Assembly (NCBI GenBank): GCA_016867395.1
Contig: VGJS01000026.1
Location: 1-51,228, forward strand
DNA: 51,228 bases
DNA from: Candidatus Handelsmanbacteria bacterium
Lineage (GTDB): Bacteria; Latescibacterota; UBA2968; UBA8231
Direction: 5' to 3'
This document shows, piece by piece, positions 8,478 to 18,320 of this stretch; the stretch's first letter is position 1; each line of letters opens with the position of its first letter. The position numbers were made by a program, and so were the translations under genes. The notes beneath the pieces were generated by a model. It saw only the letters and a list, made by a program, of their open reading frames with translations, made no database searches and was not told the origin of the DNA.

Positions 8478-9611
8478 ATGAAGATCACCAATATCAAGAC
8501 CGCAGCCACCAGCGGCCACGGCATGCACCTGTGGGTCAAGTTGGAGACCGACGCCGGCATCACCGGCCTGGGCGAGTGCGTGCACGGGGGGACCCAGGCC
8601 ATCGCCATCCTCCAGTACCTGCGGCCCCAGCTCCTGGGTCGCGATCCCTTTGCCATCGACGCGATCTTCGAGGAGCTGCGGCGCAACCACGTCTTCGACG
8701 GCGGCTATGCCGGGGCCCTGATCACTGCCCTCACCGGCCTGGAGATCGCCCTGTGGGACCTCAAGGGCAAGGCGCTCAAGGCGCCGGTCTACGAGTTGAT
8801 GGGCGGGAAGTTCCGCGACAAAATACGGGTCTACGCCGACTGCCAGGTGGATCCGCGCATGGACTTCGGGGCGATCCAGCAGGTGGTGGACAGCGTGCTG
8901 GCGCGCGGCTTCACCGCCTTCAAGATCGATGTGGACGGGGGCGAAGCCAGTAACAAGGACAAGTTCAACTACACCGCCAGCGAGTGGGAGCACGAACGCA
9001 TGGTGCAGCTGGTGGAGATGGCCTGCCGGGCCGCCGGCCCTCAGATCGCCGTGGCCGCCGACGTGCACACCCGGCTCGATGTGCCCAGCGCCATCCGCCT
9101 GGCCCGCGACCTGGAGCAGTTCCACCTCTTGTGGCTGGAGGAGCCGGTCCCGCCCGAGAACATCGAGGCCATGCGCGAGGTGAAGCGCTCCACTACCACT
9201 CCCATCTGCGCCGGCGAGAACCTGTACCTGCGCCACGGCTTCCGCGAGCTGATCGAAAAGCAGGCGGTGGATGCGATCATGCCTGACATCCCCAAGTGTG
9301 GCGGGCTTTCGGAGTGCCGCAAGATCGCCAATCTCGCCGAGCTGTACTATATCCCCTTTGCCCCGCACAACGTGGCCTCGCCCATCGGCACCCTGGCCTC
9401 CTGCCACGTCTGCGCCAGTATCCCCAATTTCCTGATCATCGAGTTCCACTGGTTCCACCGCGAGTACTGGTCCACCATCATCAAAGAGAAGACCGACATC
9501 ATCGTGGATGGGTACATCGCCCTGAGCGATAGGCCGGGCATCGGTCTGGAGCTGGACGAGGAGGTGGCGCGGCAGCACCAGTACCCGGGCACCACCTGGT
9601 TCGCCGAATGA
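8478..9611 (+). CDS. Mandelate racemase / muconate-lactonizing (enolase superfamily) sugar-acid dehydratase-like
   Basis: This 377-residue protein has both MR/MLE domains. The N-terminal capping domain reads KLETDAGITGLGE; the barrel carries the lysine in AFKIDVDGG. The three metal ligands are in VAADVHTR (Asp), LWLEEPVPPEN (Glu) and PICAGENLYLR (Glu). The His acid/base is in FAPHNVASPIG. This arrangement fits the galactonate/mannonate-dehydratase side of the superfamily: a sugar acid is deprotonated at C2 and loses water to a 2-keto-3-deoxy acid. It is the last gene of the three-gene operon, 13 bases after the oxidoreductase. The specific acid is unknown. Confidence 0.85.
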   Translation: MKITNIKTAATSGHGMHLWVKLETDAGITGLGECVHGGTQAIAILQYLRPQLLGRDPFAIDAIFEELRRNHVFDGGYAGALITALTGLEIALWDLKGKALKAPVYELMGGKFRDKIRVYADCQVDPRMDFGAIQQVVDSVLARGFTAFKIDVDGGEASNKDKFNYTASEWEHERMVQLVEMACRAAGPQIAVAADVHTRLDVPSAIRLARDLEQFHLLWLEEPVPPENIEAMREVKRSTTTPICAGENLYLRHGFRELIEKQAVDAIMPDIPKCGGLSECRKIANLAELYYIPFAPHNVASPIGTLASCHVCASIPNFLIIEFHWFHREYWSTIIKEKTDIIVDGYIALSDRPGIGLELDEEVARQHQYPGTTWFAE

Positions 9612-9815
9612 AGCTGCATACTGGGAAGGCGCCCCAGGCAGTCCATCTCGCTCATGGCGCTCAATCCTTCGGATTGGCGGTCTTCGACGCTCGCCGGCCA
9701 TCCCTGGCCGGCTCCGAGGCCATTCCCTTCTGGCCTTTCATCCCTGGGCCAGAGGGGAATGGAATCCGCTCGACGGACCACCCGGGTCGCCTTCAGCTGA
9801 TGCGGTGGCTGTGAG
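9612..9815. repeat. Intergenic segment with three consecutive hairpins
   Basis: I see no convincing gene here. Three stem-loops follow each other: CAATCC/GGATTG at 9662-9676 (loop TTC), CCGGCCA/TGGCCGG at 9694-9711 (loop of 4), and a 16-bp stem with one mismatch, 9720-9735 with 9747-9762 (loop of 11). None is followed by a T tract, so they are not ordinary terminators, although the last could stabilise the 3' end of the upstream mRNA. A CTCGCTCATGGCGCTC piece at 9648-9663 resembles part of the palindromic repeats at 11.9 and 42.3 kb. Confidence 0.55.
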
Positions 9816-10796
9816 ATGTCCCGACTGCCCTCCCTCCTGCTGATGCGGCCCTTTCTGCGCCAGATGGTGTGGGGAGGCCGGCAGTTGGGGGAGTACTACC
9901 ATAAGGACTTGCCGGCGGACAAACCCATCGGCGAGTCGCTGGAGGTCTCGGCCCTGCCGGGCATGGAGAGTGAGGTGGCGGGGGGAGTGCTGGCAGGCTG
10001 GAGCCTGGGGCGGGTGATGGGGGAGTTCGGGGAAGAACTGGTGGGGGCGTTGGCCTGGGAGCGGTACGGAGGGGATTTCCCCCTCCTGGTAAAGCTGCTC
10101 GACCCGGCCGACGACCTCTCCATCCAGGTGCATCCCGATGACCAGGACGCGCGGGCGCAGGGGTTGGGCAGGTGGGGGAAGATGGAGGCCTGGTATGTGC
10201 TGCGCTCCGAGGGGGGGCGCCTGGCGCACGGGCTGAAGGCCGGGGTGGGCCGCGCCGAGTTGGAGGCCGCACTGGCCGCGGGCAAAGTGGAGGAGGTGGT
10301 GCAGTTCCTGCCGGCATATCCGGGGCAGGTGATCTTCTCGCCGCCGGGCACGGTACACGCCCTGTGTGCAGGGGTGATGATCTACGAGGTGCAGCAGTCC
10401 AGCGACCTGACCTTTCGCCTGTACGACTACAACCGGCCCGGCCTCGACGGCAAGCCGCGCCAACTACACCTCGCCCAGAGCCTGGAGGTGATCGACTTTG
10501 CGAAGTCGTCGCCGGCCCCCTTTGACTGGCGGGAACGCGCCGGCGGGCTGCTGGTCGAGGCGGAGCACTTCAGCCTGCGCCGCTGTGGGCCCTGCCAGGT
10601 AGCGGTGATGCACCCGGCGGGGCCGGCCTTCGCCGCCTTTACCGTGATATCGGGTGCGGCCCAGATACGCGGGGACGGGGCACAGGTGGCGCTGCGGGCC
10701 GGCGATACGGCGCTGGTGCCGGCGGGCCGGCCGGTGGAGGTGCTGCCCGCGCCGGAATGTGAATACCTGGTCGCTACCCCCGGAGGTGGAAGGTGA
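9816..10796 (+). CDS. manA: Mannose-6-phosphate isomerase, class I
   Basis: This 326-residue zinc enzyme interconverts fructose-6-phosphate and mannose-6-phosphate. Conserved parts seen: MRPFLRQMVWGGRQLG at the N-terminus, LLVKLLDPADDLSIQVHPDD with the Gln and His zinc ligands (about 88-108), a glutamate-containing helix, and FSPPGTVHALCAG with the last His ligand (about 175-190). The C-terminal cupin part has VISGAAQIRGDG. The length fits the short bacterial class-I form. The stop codon overlaps the GTG start of manC by four bases (GTGA), so the two are translationally coupled, giving a route from fructose-6-phosphate to GDP-mannose for glycans. Confidence 0.9.
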   Translation: MSRLPSLLLMRPFLRQMVWGGRQLGEYYHKDLPADKPIGESLEVSALPGMESEVAGGVLAGWSLGRVMGEFGEELVGALAWERYGGDFPLLVKLLDPADDLSIQVHPDDQDARAQGLGRWGKMEAWYVLRSEGGRLAHGLKAGVGRAELEAALAAGKVEEVVQFLPAYPGQVIFSPPGTVHALCAGVMIYEVQQSSDLTFRLYDYNRPGLDGKPRQLHLAQSLEVIDFAKSSPAPFDWRERAGGLLVEAEHFSLRRCGPCQVAVMHPAGPAFAAFTVISGAAQIRGDGAQVALRAGDTALVPAGRPVEVLPAPECEYLVATPGGGR

Positions 10797-11872
10797 AGGT
10801 CGTGATCCGGGCCGGCGGGGTGGGCACCCGCCTGTGGCCCTACAGCCGCGCCCTCAGGCCCAAGCAGTTCCACGCCCTGGCCGGGCCGCGCACTATGCTA
10901 CAAGAGTCGGTGGAGCGCCTGGAAACAGTGGCCGGCCCGGAGGACATCTACGTCTCCACCGGGGCGCAGATGGTGGGCCTGGTGCGCGAGCAACTGCCCC
11001 AACTGCCCGCTGACCACCTGATCGTCGAGCCGGCCCTGCGCAACACCGGGGCGGCGGTGGGCCTGGAGTGCGCCTTGCTGGAGGCCCGCCATCCGGGCTG
11101 CACCATCGCCAGCCTGGGCTCGGACCACTACATCGGCAAAGGGGCGGAGTTCTGCCGGTTGCTGCGGGTGGCCGAGGAGGCGGCCCGGCGGCACCCGGGG
11201 CACCTTTTTACCATCGGGGTGAAAGCGGTGCGGGTGGAGACCGGATATGGCCATATACGCAAGGGCGCGGAGTTGGACCGGGTGCAGGGGGAGCCGGTGT
11301 ACCAGGTGGAGGAGTTCACCGAGAAGCCCGACGCCGAGCGGGCCAGGCAGTACACCGAGAGCGGGCGCTACCTGTGGAACGCCAACCAGTTCGTGTGGAA
11401 GGCCACCACCGTGCTGGACCTCTTCGCCCGCTTCGAGCCCGAAATACACGCCGGGCTGATGGAGATCAAGGCGGCGGCGGGCACGGCGCGAGAGGCGCAG
11501 GTCATCGCCGAGGTTTATCCACAGCTCAAATCCATCGCGGTGGACAACGCCATCCTGGAGCGGGCCCCGCAGGTCGCCGCCCTGGAGGGGGATCTGGAGT
11601 GGGGGGATATCGGCAGTTGGGGCACGCTGACCGATGTGCTGCCGGCCGACGGGCAGGGCAATCTCTTGGCCGGGCAGGTGCTGGCCCTGGACGCCAAGAG
11701 GGTGACGGCGTACGGACCGCCGGAGAAGCTGATCGCCTTGGTGGGGGTGGAGGATCTGGTGATTGTGGATACCCCGGACGCGCTCTTGGTCTGCCGCAAG
11801 GATCAGGCGCAGCGGGTGCGCGAGGTGATGGAGAAACTGAAGGCGGAGGAGCAATACCGCAACTACACCTGA
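10793..11872 (+). CDS. manC: Mannose-1-phosphate guanylyltransferase
   Basis: This 359-residue protein starts at GTG 10793, overlapping the manA stop. The nucleotidyl-transferase signature reads AGGVGTRLWPYSRALRPKQF near residue 6-25, where most homologues have GGSGTRLWPLSR; the catalytic Arg and Lys are kept. Other family segments are IVEPALRNTGAAVGLECALL, LGSDHYIG, GYGHIRKG, VEEFTEKPD and YLWNANQFVW. It makes GDP-mannose from GTP and mannose-1-phosphate. It lacks the extra C-terminal isomerase domain of bifunctional enzymes, which agrees with a separate manA just before it. No phosphomannomutase gene is in the window. Confidence 0.9.
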   Translation: MKVVIRAGGVGTRLWPYSRALRPKQFHALAGPRTMLQESVERLETVAGPEDIYVSTGAQMVGLVREQLPQLPADHLIVEPALRNTGAAVGLECALLEARHPGCTIASLGSDHYIGKGAEFCRLLRVAEEAARRHPGHLFTIGVKAVRVETGYGHIRKGAELDRVQGEPVYQVEEFTEKPDAERARQYTESGRYLWNANQFVWKATTVLDLFARFEPEIHAGLMEIKAAAGTAREAQVIAEVYPQLKSIAVDNAILERAPQVAALEGDLEWGDIGSWGTLTDVLPADGQGNLLAGQVLALDAKRVTAYGPPEKLIALVGVEDLVIVDTPDALLVCRKDQAQRVREVMEKLKAEEQYRNYT

Positions 11873-11882
11873 GCGGGCCGTT

Positions 11883-12022
11883 CCGGGGAGCACCCGCTCC
11901 GACTTTTCCCCAGGCGCGGACTTCCCACCCTGCTCGCTCATCGCTCCGCTCTCCTCTCCACCCTTCCCGCGTCCTTCCCCTCCCAGCTTCTCCCCGGGAA
12001 AAGTCTCCGGGGCACTCCCCGG
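11883..12022. repeat. Palindromic intergenic repeat, copy A
   Basis: The outer arm CCGGGGAG (11883-11890) pairs with CTCCCCGG (12015-12022). The inner arm GACTTTTCCC (11901-11910) pairs perfectly with GGGAAAAGTC (11996-12005). The ~85 bases between are pyrimidine-rich (CAGGCGCGGACTTCCCACCC, then GCTCGCTCATCGCTCCGCTC). About 100 bases match copy B at 42.2-42.4 kb at roughly 85% by eye. It sits between manC and the M24 peptidase gene. Confidence 0.8.
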
Positions 12023-12070
12023 CTCGGCTGGGTCAGCGCAGTTCATTCACTTTACAGAAGGAAGAGGACT

Positions 12071-13159
12071 ATGAAACTCACTGCAGAAGGTTGTCGGGCA
12101 AGGCAGAAGAAACTGGTGGAGGTGCTGGCGCAGGAGAAGCTGGAGGGGGCCATTATCTCGCGGCGCGAGCATGTGTACTATTTTACGGGATTCCTGCACG
12201 GCCGCTTCAATGGGGCGGCGGTGTACATCGGGGCGGACGGCCGGAGCGCGTTGGTGGGGGCCGGGGTGCCGGAGGGAGTGGCGGCTGACCAGGTCATCCA
12301 GTACGAGGGCGGGTACCATGCCACCATGCACAGCCGGCAATTCGAGATGGTGGCCGAGAAGCTGGCCCCGGTCCTTCCCAAGGGCAAGCGCCTGGGCGCG
12401 GACCTGGGGGGTGGCATCGCCTGCGCGGCGGCCCTGGGTGGGGCGGAGGTGGCGGATCTGACCCGGCAGGTTTGCCGGCTGCGCAAGCGCAAGCACCCCG
12501 ATGAGGTGGACGCCATCCGCGCCGCCATCCGCATCGCCGAGGTGATGTACGCCGCAGCCAAGGCCGCCATTCACCCCGGCGCCGATGAGGTGGAGGTCCT
12601 GGCCCACCTGCGCTCCGAGGCCACCGTGGCCGCGGGCGAGGACCTGGAACATTTTGGCAATGACTTCCGCGCCAATGCCCCGGGCGGGGCGGCGCGGCGG
12701 CGGCGCATGGAAAAGGGCGAACTCTACATCCTCGACGCCGGCCCCTCGCTGCATGGGTACTTCGCCGACAACTGCCGCACCTTTGCCGTGGATCGCGCCC
12801 CCAGCGCGGCCCAGCTGAAGTCCTGGGAGCACATCGACCGGCTCTTTCCCCAACTGGAGGCGGCGATCAAGCCGGGCCTGAAATCAGCGGACCTCTTCCG
12901 CCAGGCCGACCTGTACTTCAAGGGCGTGGGATACCAGGGCATGATCCACCACCTGGGCCACGGCCTGGGGATGTGCCCGCACGAGACCCCCGAACTCAAC
13001 CCCCACTACGACGCGATTTTTGAGGTGGGGGATGTGTTCACCATGGAGCCGGGGGTCTACACCGAGGAGTTGAAGGCGGGGATACGTCTGGAGGAGAACT
13101 ACCTGCTTACTGAAAGAGGGGTGGAGAAGTTGACCACTTTCCCGCGCACTCTGGTGTAG
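12071..13159 (+). CDS. M24-family metallopeptidase (Xaa-Pro aminopeptidase-like)
   Basis: This 362-residue protein has a creatinase-like N-terminal domain (1-135) and a pita-bread catalytic domain. Metal-ligand positions of the family are seen in order: ILDAGPSLHGYFADNCRTF (two Asp), IHHLGHGLGM (His), FTMEPGVYTE (Glu) and IRLEENYLL (Glu). It should remove an N-terminal residue preceding proline from peptides, or act on a related amide; creatinase-type activity cannot be excluded. GAAGGAAGAGG precedes the ATG. It stands alone between two copies of the intergenic palindromic repeat, so its transcript may carry that palindrome in the 5' leader. Confidence 0.85.
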   Translation: MKLTAEGCRARQKKLVEVLAQEKLEGAIISRREHVYYFTGFLHGRFNGAAVYIGADGRSALVGAGVPEGVAADQVIQYEGGYHATMHSRQFEMVAEKLAPVLPKGKRLGADLGGGIACAAALGGAEVADLTRQVCRLRKRKHPDEVDAIRAAIRIAEVMYAAAKAAIHPGADEVEVLAHLRSEATVAAGEDLEHFGNDFRANAPGGAARRRRMEKGELYILDAGPSLHGYFADNCRTFAVDRAPSAAQLKSWEHIDRLFPQLEAAIKPGLKSADLFRQADLYFKGVGYQGMIHHLGHGLGMCPHETPELNPHYDAIFEVGDVFTMEPGVYTEELKAGIRLEENYLLTERGVEKLTTFPRTLV

Positions 13160-13197
13160 AGCCTGGTAAGGGACGCTCCGGAGAGCGATTCACTCCA

Positions 13198-13292
13198 GGC
13201 TTTCCCAAGGCGCGTCCCGCAACGACCCATAGATTGGCACGTTGCGACCAGCGCTCGCGAAGCTCCGCTACCCCGCCGCTCCCCAGGGAAAG
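13198..13292. repeat. Palindromic intergenic repeat, diverged copy C
   Basis: CTTTCCC (13200-13206) pairs with GGGAAAG (13286-13292). Inside, AAGGCGCG and GCTCGCGAAGCTCCGCT follow in the same order as in copies A and B. An additional perfect hairpin CGCAACG/CGTTGCG (13218-13224 with 13240-13246) is present only in this copy. It lies in the 203-base gap between the M24 peptidase gene and the end of the broken surface-protein gene. Confidence 0.55.
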
Positions 13293-13362
13293 TCCCCTTC
13301 CGCCTGTTGCTGCGCTAACCCTGGCGGCCCGCCCGGCTGGGGTCATCTCTCCGCCGCTTCGC

Positions 13363-16300
13363 TTATCTGACCAGCAGGTGTTTGCCCTTAAGCACCTGGT
13401 TGCCCGCCTCCAGCCGGTAGAGGTACACCCCCGGCCCCACCGACCAGCCCTTCTCATCCCGCCTATTCCATTCCACCCGGTAGGCCCCTGCCCTATGCGC
13501 TTCGTTCACCAGCAGATGTACCAGAGGTCCCAGCAGATCAAAGATCATCAGGCGGAACGGCGCGTCCGCCCCCAGGGTGTAGGCCAGGGTGGTGGTGGGA
13601 TTGGCCGGGTTGGGATAGGCACCCAGGGCCAGGGTGTCGGCCGGGGCCCGGGCACGGCCCAGGTCGGCGTTGAGGGGGTTGCTGAGCAGGAGGTCAAAGG
13701 TCTCGTCGGGTTCGTAGAGGTTGTCGCCCAGCACGGCGACCTCGACGGTTTTGCGGATCTGGCCGGGCTCAAAGGTAAGGGTGCCGCTGGCCGGGGTATA
13801 GTCGCTGTTGGCCTTGGCGCTGCCGTCGGCGGTGGCTGGCTCGGCCAGGGGCGCCGAGAGGGCCACCAGAAAGGCGAGCCGCCCTATGCCCTGGTCGCCT
13901 GCGGCGAGGGCGGTGTCGGCGGCGGAGAGATAGGCCGGGGCGTCGTCGTTCCGCAAGAGGGTAGCGGCGCGGGCCCGGCCCAGGCCGGCGGTGAGGGGGT
14001 CGCTGAGTAGGAGGAGCAGGGTTTCCTCGCCCTCGTGGACGGCGTCGCCGCGTACAAGCACACTCAGGGACTTGAGGGTTTCGAGGGGATTGAATTGCAG
14101 CCGGCCGCTGATGGCAGTGTAGTCGGAGCCGGCGCGGGCGCTGCTGGCGGCGGTGGTGTAGGCCACCGAGACCGGCAGGCTGGTGGGATTGGACAGGCGC
14201 ACCCGAACCACCAGTTGCCGGTTGCCGCTGTGGCCCTCGGCTATGGCGGTGTCGTTGACGGCGATGGCCGGGGTGGGATCATCGTTGCGGAGGGTCCCCA
14301 GGGCTAGGCCGTCCCCAAGGGCGGCGTTGAGGGGATTGCGCAGGTTGAGAGCGAAGAACTCGTCGCCCTCGAAGGCCAGATCCCCCCGGACGATCACGTT
14401 GATGGTCTTGCTGGTCTGGCCGGGGGCAAAGGTGAGGGTGCCGCTGGCGGCCACGTAGTCGGAGCCGGCCTGGGCGGAATTGTCGATGGTAGCGTAGGCC
14501 ACGGTGACCGTCTGGTTGCTGGCGGCGGAGAGGTTGACCACAAAGGCGAGGGTGGTGTTGCCGATATTGCCCTTGGCGGTGGCCAGGTCAGCAGCCAGGC
14601 TCAGGCCGGGCAGGGGATCGTCGCTGCGGATGGTGCCCAGACCCTGGGCGTCGCCCAGGTCGGCGTTGAGCGCGTTTCCCAAGAGCACCGCCAGGGCCTC
14701 GTCCGCCTCGGCGTTCTAATCGCCGAGGATACTGACGGCAAAGGTCTTGCTGGTCTCGCCAGGGGCGAAGGTGAGGGCGGCGGTGGTGTAGTACACGGAG
14801 ACCGCCTGGCTGCTGGGATGGGAGAGGCGCACCTCAAAGCTCAGGGGCGCTCATATTGCCCTCCTCGGCGACGGCGTGCCCCACCGACAACCGGGGCAGG
14901 TCGTCGTCGTTGAGGATGCCGCCCCGCCCCCGTCCCTGCCCGAGGGCGGCGTTGACGGGGTTGCCAAGCTCGAGATAAAAATCCTCGTCGTCCTCGTTCT
15001 GGTCGTCCCCGCGTAGGGCCACGCTGAGCGACTGTACCTGCTGGCCGGGGGCAAAGGGGATGACCCCGCTGGCGGGGCTGTAGTCGTGGCCGGCCAGGGA
15101 CGCCCCGTCGGCGGTGGCGTACTCGACGCTGATCAACTCGCTGTTGGGCCGGTCGAGGGTCAGGGCTAAGGTGAGCTGGCCGGAGCCCTGGCCCCACTGG
15201 CATCGCCCACCCGCACCAGGGGCAGGGGGTCGTTGTCGGCGATCTCCACCCCCACGCTGGCGACCAGATACCCTTCGAGGTTGAAGTCCGCGCTCTGGGC
15301 CAAGTGGGTCGCTACACCCGCATGGCTGCCCTCGACCAGGGAATTGTCGGCCGCCTCCACACGCAACTGCTGCACCGCCTGCCAGCCGGCGGCGGCGAAG
15401 AAGAGGTCCTGGACGGAGGGGGCGAACTGGGGGTCGGCCGTGCTAGTGATACGCACCGTGGCCGTGGACCGCTGGGCCAGGAAGATTCGGTAGGCCCGCC
15501 GCTCCCCCCCTTCGGCTGCGCTGAGGGCGGTGGGGTTGACGCTGATCCGCTGCCAGGAGAGCCGGGCCAGCAGGGTCTGGCCGCTTGGGGAGGCCAGGAG
15601 CAGGTTGAGTCCATCGCCCAGGTCCAGGCCCGCGGGGGTGGCGAAGCGCCCGGTGCTGGAGCCGTGGGTGAGCACGGTGAACTGGTCGAAGGATAGGGGG
15701 GCGGAAGCCACGGCTCATGCTCACCCGGAGGTCGCCGGCCAGGGTAGCCAGGTCGCGCACCTCGAGGTGGTCGTGCTCGGTGGTGCCGGCGATCTCGGCG
15801 TTGAGGGAACTGAGGGAGTTCAGGCGGCAGTAGCCTTCGATGCGCAGGGCGCCGATGGGATTGCCGGGGAAGAGGTCGCACTGGCTGGCGAAAGGCTGGC
15901 TCCCAGGGTCCCGCTGCCGTAAAGGGCCACCCTGGCAAAGTCCAGGGTGCCGCCCCCGCCGATTCTGGCCGGGGCGTGGCTGGTTAGGGCCCCGTTGCTG
16001 AGAGTGAGGGTGTCGCTGGGGAGGTTGAGCATGGCGCCGATGTTGCGTTACACCCCGCCGGCGCTCCGGGTGAGGGAGGCGGAGGCGGCCAGTTCGAGGC
16101 GGCCCTGGTTGTCCAGATCCCCGGTGAGGACCCGCGCCCCGCCGCTGCCGCTGTCAAGGGGATCAGCCCCTGGTTGACCAGGGCCCCGCCGGCCACCGTT
16201 AGGTTCGAGGAGACGCTGGCCTCGCTGTTTCAAGGCCGATGGTGCCGCGGTTGGTAAAGCCCTTGGCAGCGCTGAGGGTGGCACTGATCCCGGTGGTGCC

Positions 16301-17101
16301 GTTGACCCAGAGGGTCTGACCCTCGCCCAGGTCGCCGCGGAAGGGGCAGCGGCCGCGCAGCCGGAAGGAGGCCGCCCCGGTGGCCCCCGGCCCGATGTCG
16401 AGGGCGGTGTTGAGCAGCAGAGGCGCTTTCTCGGGGATGCGCCGCCGGCAAAGACGAAGCGCATCAAATCAAAGCCAGGCTCAGCTCGCCCCCCTGCAGG
16501 GGGAAGACCTGGTTGGCCCCGGAGATGCTCAGGGTGCGGCCGCTCTCGACGAAGAACTGGCCGGCGTTGAGGTAAACCCCCCGGACTTGCTGAACTGCAA
16601 GGGGGCGTCGGCGCTGAGGCGGCCTTGGTTGCGCAGGTCGCCGGCAAAGAGGCGCTGGCCCCCGGGCCGGCGTGTACCTCCACCGCGCCCCCGGTTGACC
16701 AGGGCGCCCCCGGCGAGGGTCAGGTTGGCGGCGTAGGCCCCCTCGCGGCTCGCCAGGCGGAGGGTGCCGGTGTTGTCGATGCCCCCCCCAGACACCCGCA
16801 GCGAGGGATTGCCCCTGGCGCTGGCCCGGCGCACCATTAGGATGGGATTGCCGCTCTGCCCGCCGATGCTGAGGAAGGCGGCGGAGCCGGCCGCTTACAG
16901 GGAGACGGTGTACTCGCTGACGGTGGCGATCTCAACAAAGTCCAGGGCCGAGGGTACCCCGGCGGGGGACCACCGGGCCGGATCGGACAAGGCTCCGTGT
17001 ACGGGGGCGGCCCAGGACCTCCGTTGCTGGGCATGGGCCGCCCCGGCCAGGAGCAGGGTCAGGGCGGCGAGGAAGTAGTAGGAGAGTCGGGGGTATCGCA
17101 C
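13363..17101 (-). pseudogene. Broken giant surface protein: beta-helix region, five Calx-beta domains, FlgD-like tail
   Basis: The gene starts at 17101 with a signal peptide (FLAALTLLLAGAAHAQ). Repeats of the type GGALVNRG, GDLRNQGRL and GTLRLAS follow, as in autotransporter-like beta-helices; then comes a region ending near 15.2 kb and at least five Calx-beta domains (for example GSDYVAASGTLTFAPGQTSK and GDEFFALNLRNPLNAALGD). The end is a FlgD-like sorting domain (YPNPANPTTTLAYTL to the TAA at 13363-13365). The frame is broken by TAA at 16895 and 16048, TAG at 14716, and at least nine frameshifts (about 16690, 16650, 16575, 16470, 16440, 15905, 15715, 15200, 14850). Only the last ~440 codons are intact. 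Calx-beta domains bind calcium in related surface proteins; this one was probably secreted and cell-attached. Confidence 0.8.
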
Positions 17102-17135
17102 GGGGCCTCCACCGGGTAGACGGCCCTTTTCCGCC

Positions 17136-18302
17136 TCAGTTCCGCCGTGTTTCCCGCAACAACTCGCAGATGCGCTTCACCCCCTCGCGGATGTTCTCCT
17201 CGGCCGAGGCGATGGAGATGCGCACGTGGCCCGTGGAGATCTCGCCAAAGGTGCTGCCCGGGGCTACGGCCACCCTTTTCTCCTGGAGCAGCCGCACCGT
17301 GAAGTCGCGCGAACTCAGGCCGGAGGCGGAGACGTCGATGAGCAGGTAGAAGGCTCCGCCGGGGGTGTAGTGGTAGAGGCCGTACTGGCGCAGCACCTCC
17401 AGGGCGAGGTCGCGCCGGCGCTTGTACGCCTGGCGCATGGTCTCGACGCCGTCCTGCGGGCCGTCGAGGGCTTCGGCCGCGGCCAGTTGGGAAAAGCCGC
17501 TGCCGCAGGAGACAAAAGGCTCCTGCAGCTTGGCCGCCAGTTCGATGTACTCGGGCCGGGCGCGGGTGAAGCCCACCCGGAACCCCGTCATGGCGTAGCT
17601 CTTGGACATGCCGCTGATGATCAGGGCCCGGCCATCGGGGTCGCAGGACAGGGCGCTGGCGTGGGCCTGGTCGAAGACGATGTCCCCGTATATCTCGTCG
17701 GAGAGCACGTACAGGTCGCGGCGATTGGCGAACTCCATCAGCTGCCGCATCAGCGCCGCGTCGTAGACCTGGCCGGTGGGATTGGAGGGGGTGCAGAGCA
17801 GAAGCAGCCGGGTGCGCGGGCCGACCAGCCGCTCCAGCTCGTCCAGGTCGGGCAGGAAGTGGTTTTCGGGCCGCAGGGTGTAGCAGACCGGCACCCCGTG
17901 CAGCACCTCAATGGCCATGCGGTAGTTGGGCCAGCCCGGGTCGGGCAGCAGCACCTCGTCGCCCGGCTCCAGGGTGGCCATGAAGGCGGTGGAGACGCTC
18001 ATCACCGCCCCGGGGGTGACTAGGATGTTTTCGGGGCCGGTCTTCACCCCGCTACGCCGCTCGAAGTAGCGGGCCGCCGCCTCGCGCAGGGGGGCCATGC
18101 CGGCATTGGGCACGTACTTGGTGTGGCCTTCGCGCAGGTAGCGGCAGGTGGCCTTGATCACGGCGTCCGGGGTGGGAAAGTCGGGCTGGCCCACCTCGAG
18201 GTGGATGACCGGCCCGGTCTTCTCCACCTGCCAGGCTAGGTCCATGACCTCGCGGATGCCGGAACGGGGGATGCGGGAGGGAACGCTGGCGAAGGGCGTC
18301 AT
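17136..18302 (-). CDS. Class I/II PLP-dependent aminotransferase
   Basis: This 388-residue fold-type I aminotransferase reads HLEVGQPDFPTPDAVI near the start, then YVPNAGMAPLREA, LCTPSNPTGQVYD (substrate and PLP contacts), VLSDEIYGDIVFD (Asp that binds the pyridine nitrogen) and SGMSKSYAMTGFRVGF with the PLP lysine near residue 235. VRISIASAEENIREG near the end has the Arg that binds the substrate carboxylate. Amino-acid specificity (aspartate, aromatic, alanine) is not clear. It begins 18 bases after the stop of the aspartate-dehydrogenase-like gene on the same strand, so the pair is probably one operon of amino-acid metabolism. Confidence 0.85.
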   Translation of the reverse strand: MTPFASVPSRIPRSGIREVMDLAWQVEKTGPVIHLEVGQPDFPTPDAVIKATCRYLREGHTKYVPNAGMAPLREAAARYFERRSGVKTGPENILVTPGAVMSVSTAFMATLEPGDEVLLPDPGWPNYRMAIEVLHGVPVCYTLRPENHFLPDLDELERLVGPRTRLLLLCTPSNPTGQVYDAALMRQLMEFANRRDLYVLSDEIYGDIVFDQAHASALSCDPDGRALIISGMSKSYAMTGFRVGFTRARPEYIELAAKLQEPFVSCGSGFSQLAAAEALDGPQDGVETMRQAYKRRRDLALEVLRQYGLYHYTPGGAFYLLIDVSASGLSSRDFTVRLLQEKRVAVAPGSTFGEISTGHVRISIASAEENIREGVKRICELLRETRRN

Positions 18303-18320
18303 GGAAGGGTCTGCGCTCCT

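Noticed and set aside
8037..9701. A 554-codon minus-strand frame opposite the Gfo/Idh and MR/MLE genes
   Set aside because: Shadow of two well-recognised genes; its composition is that of a reverse frame.
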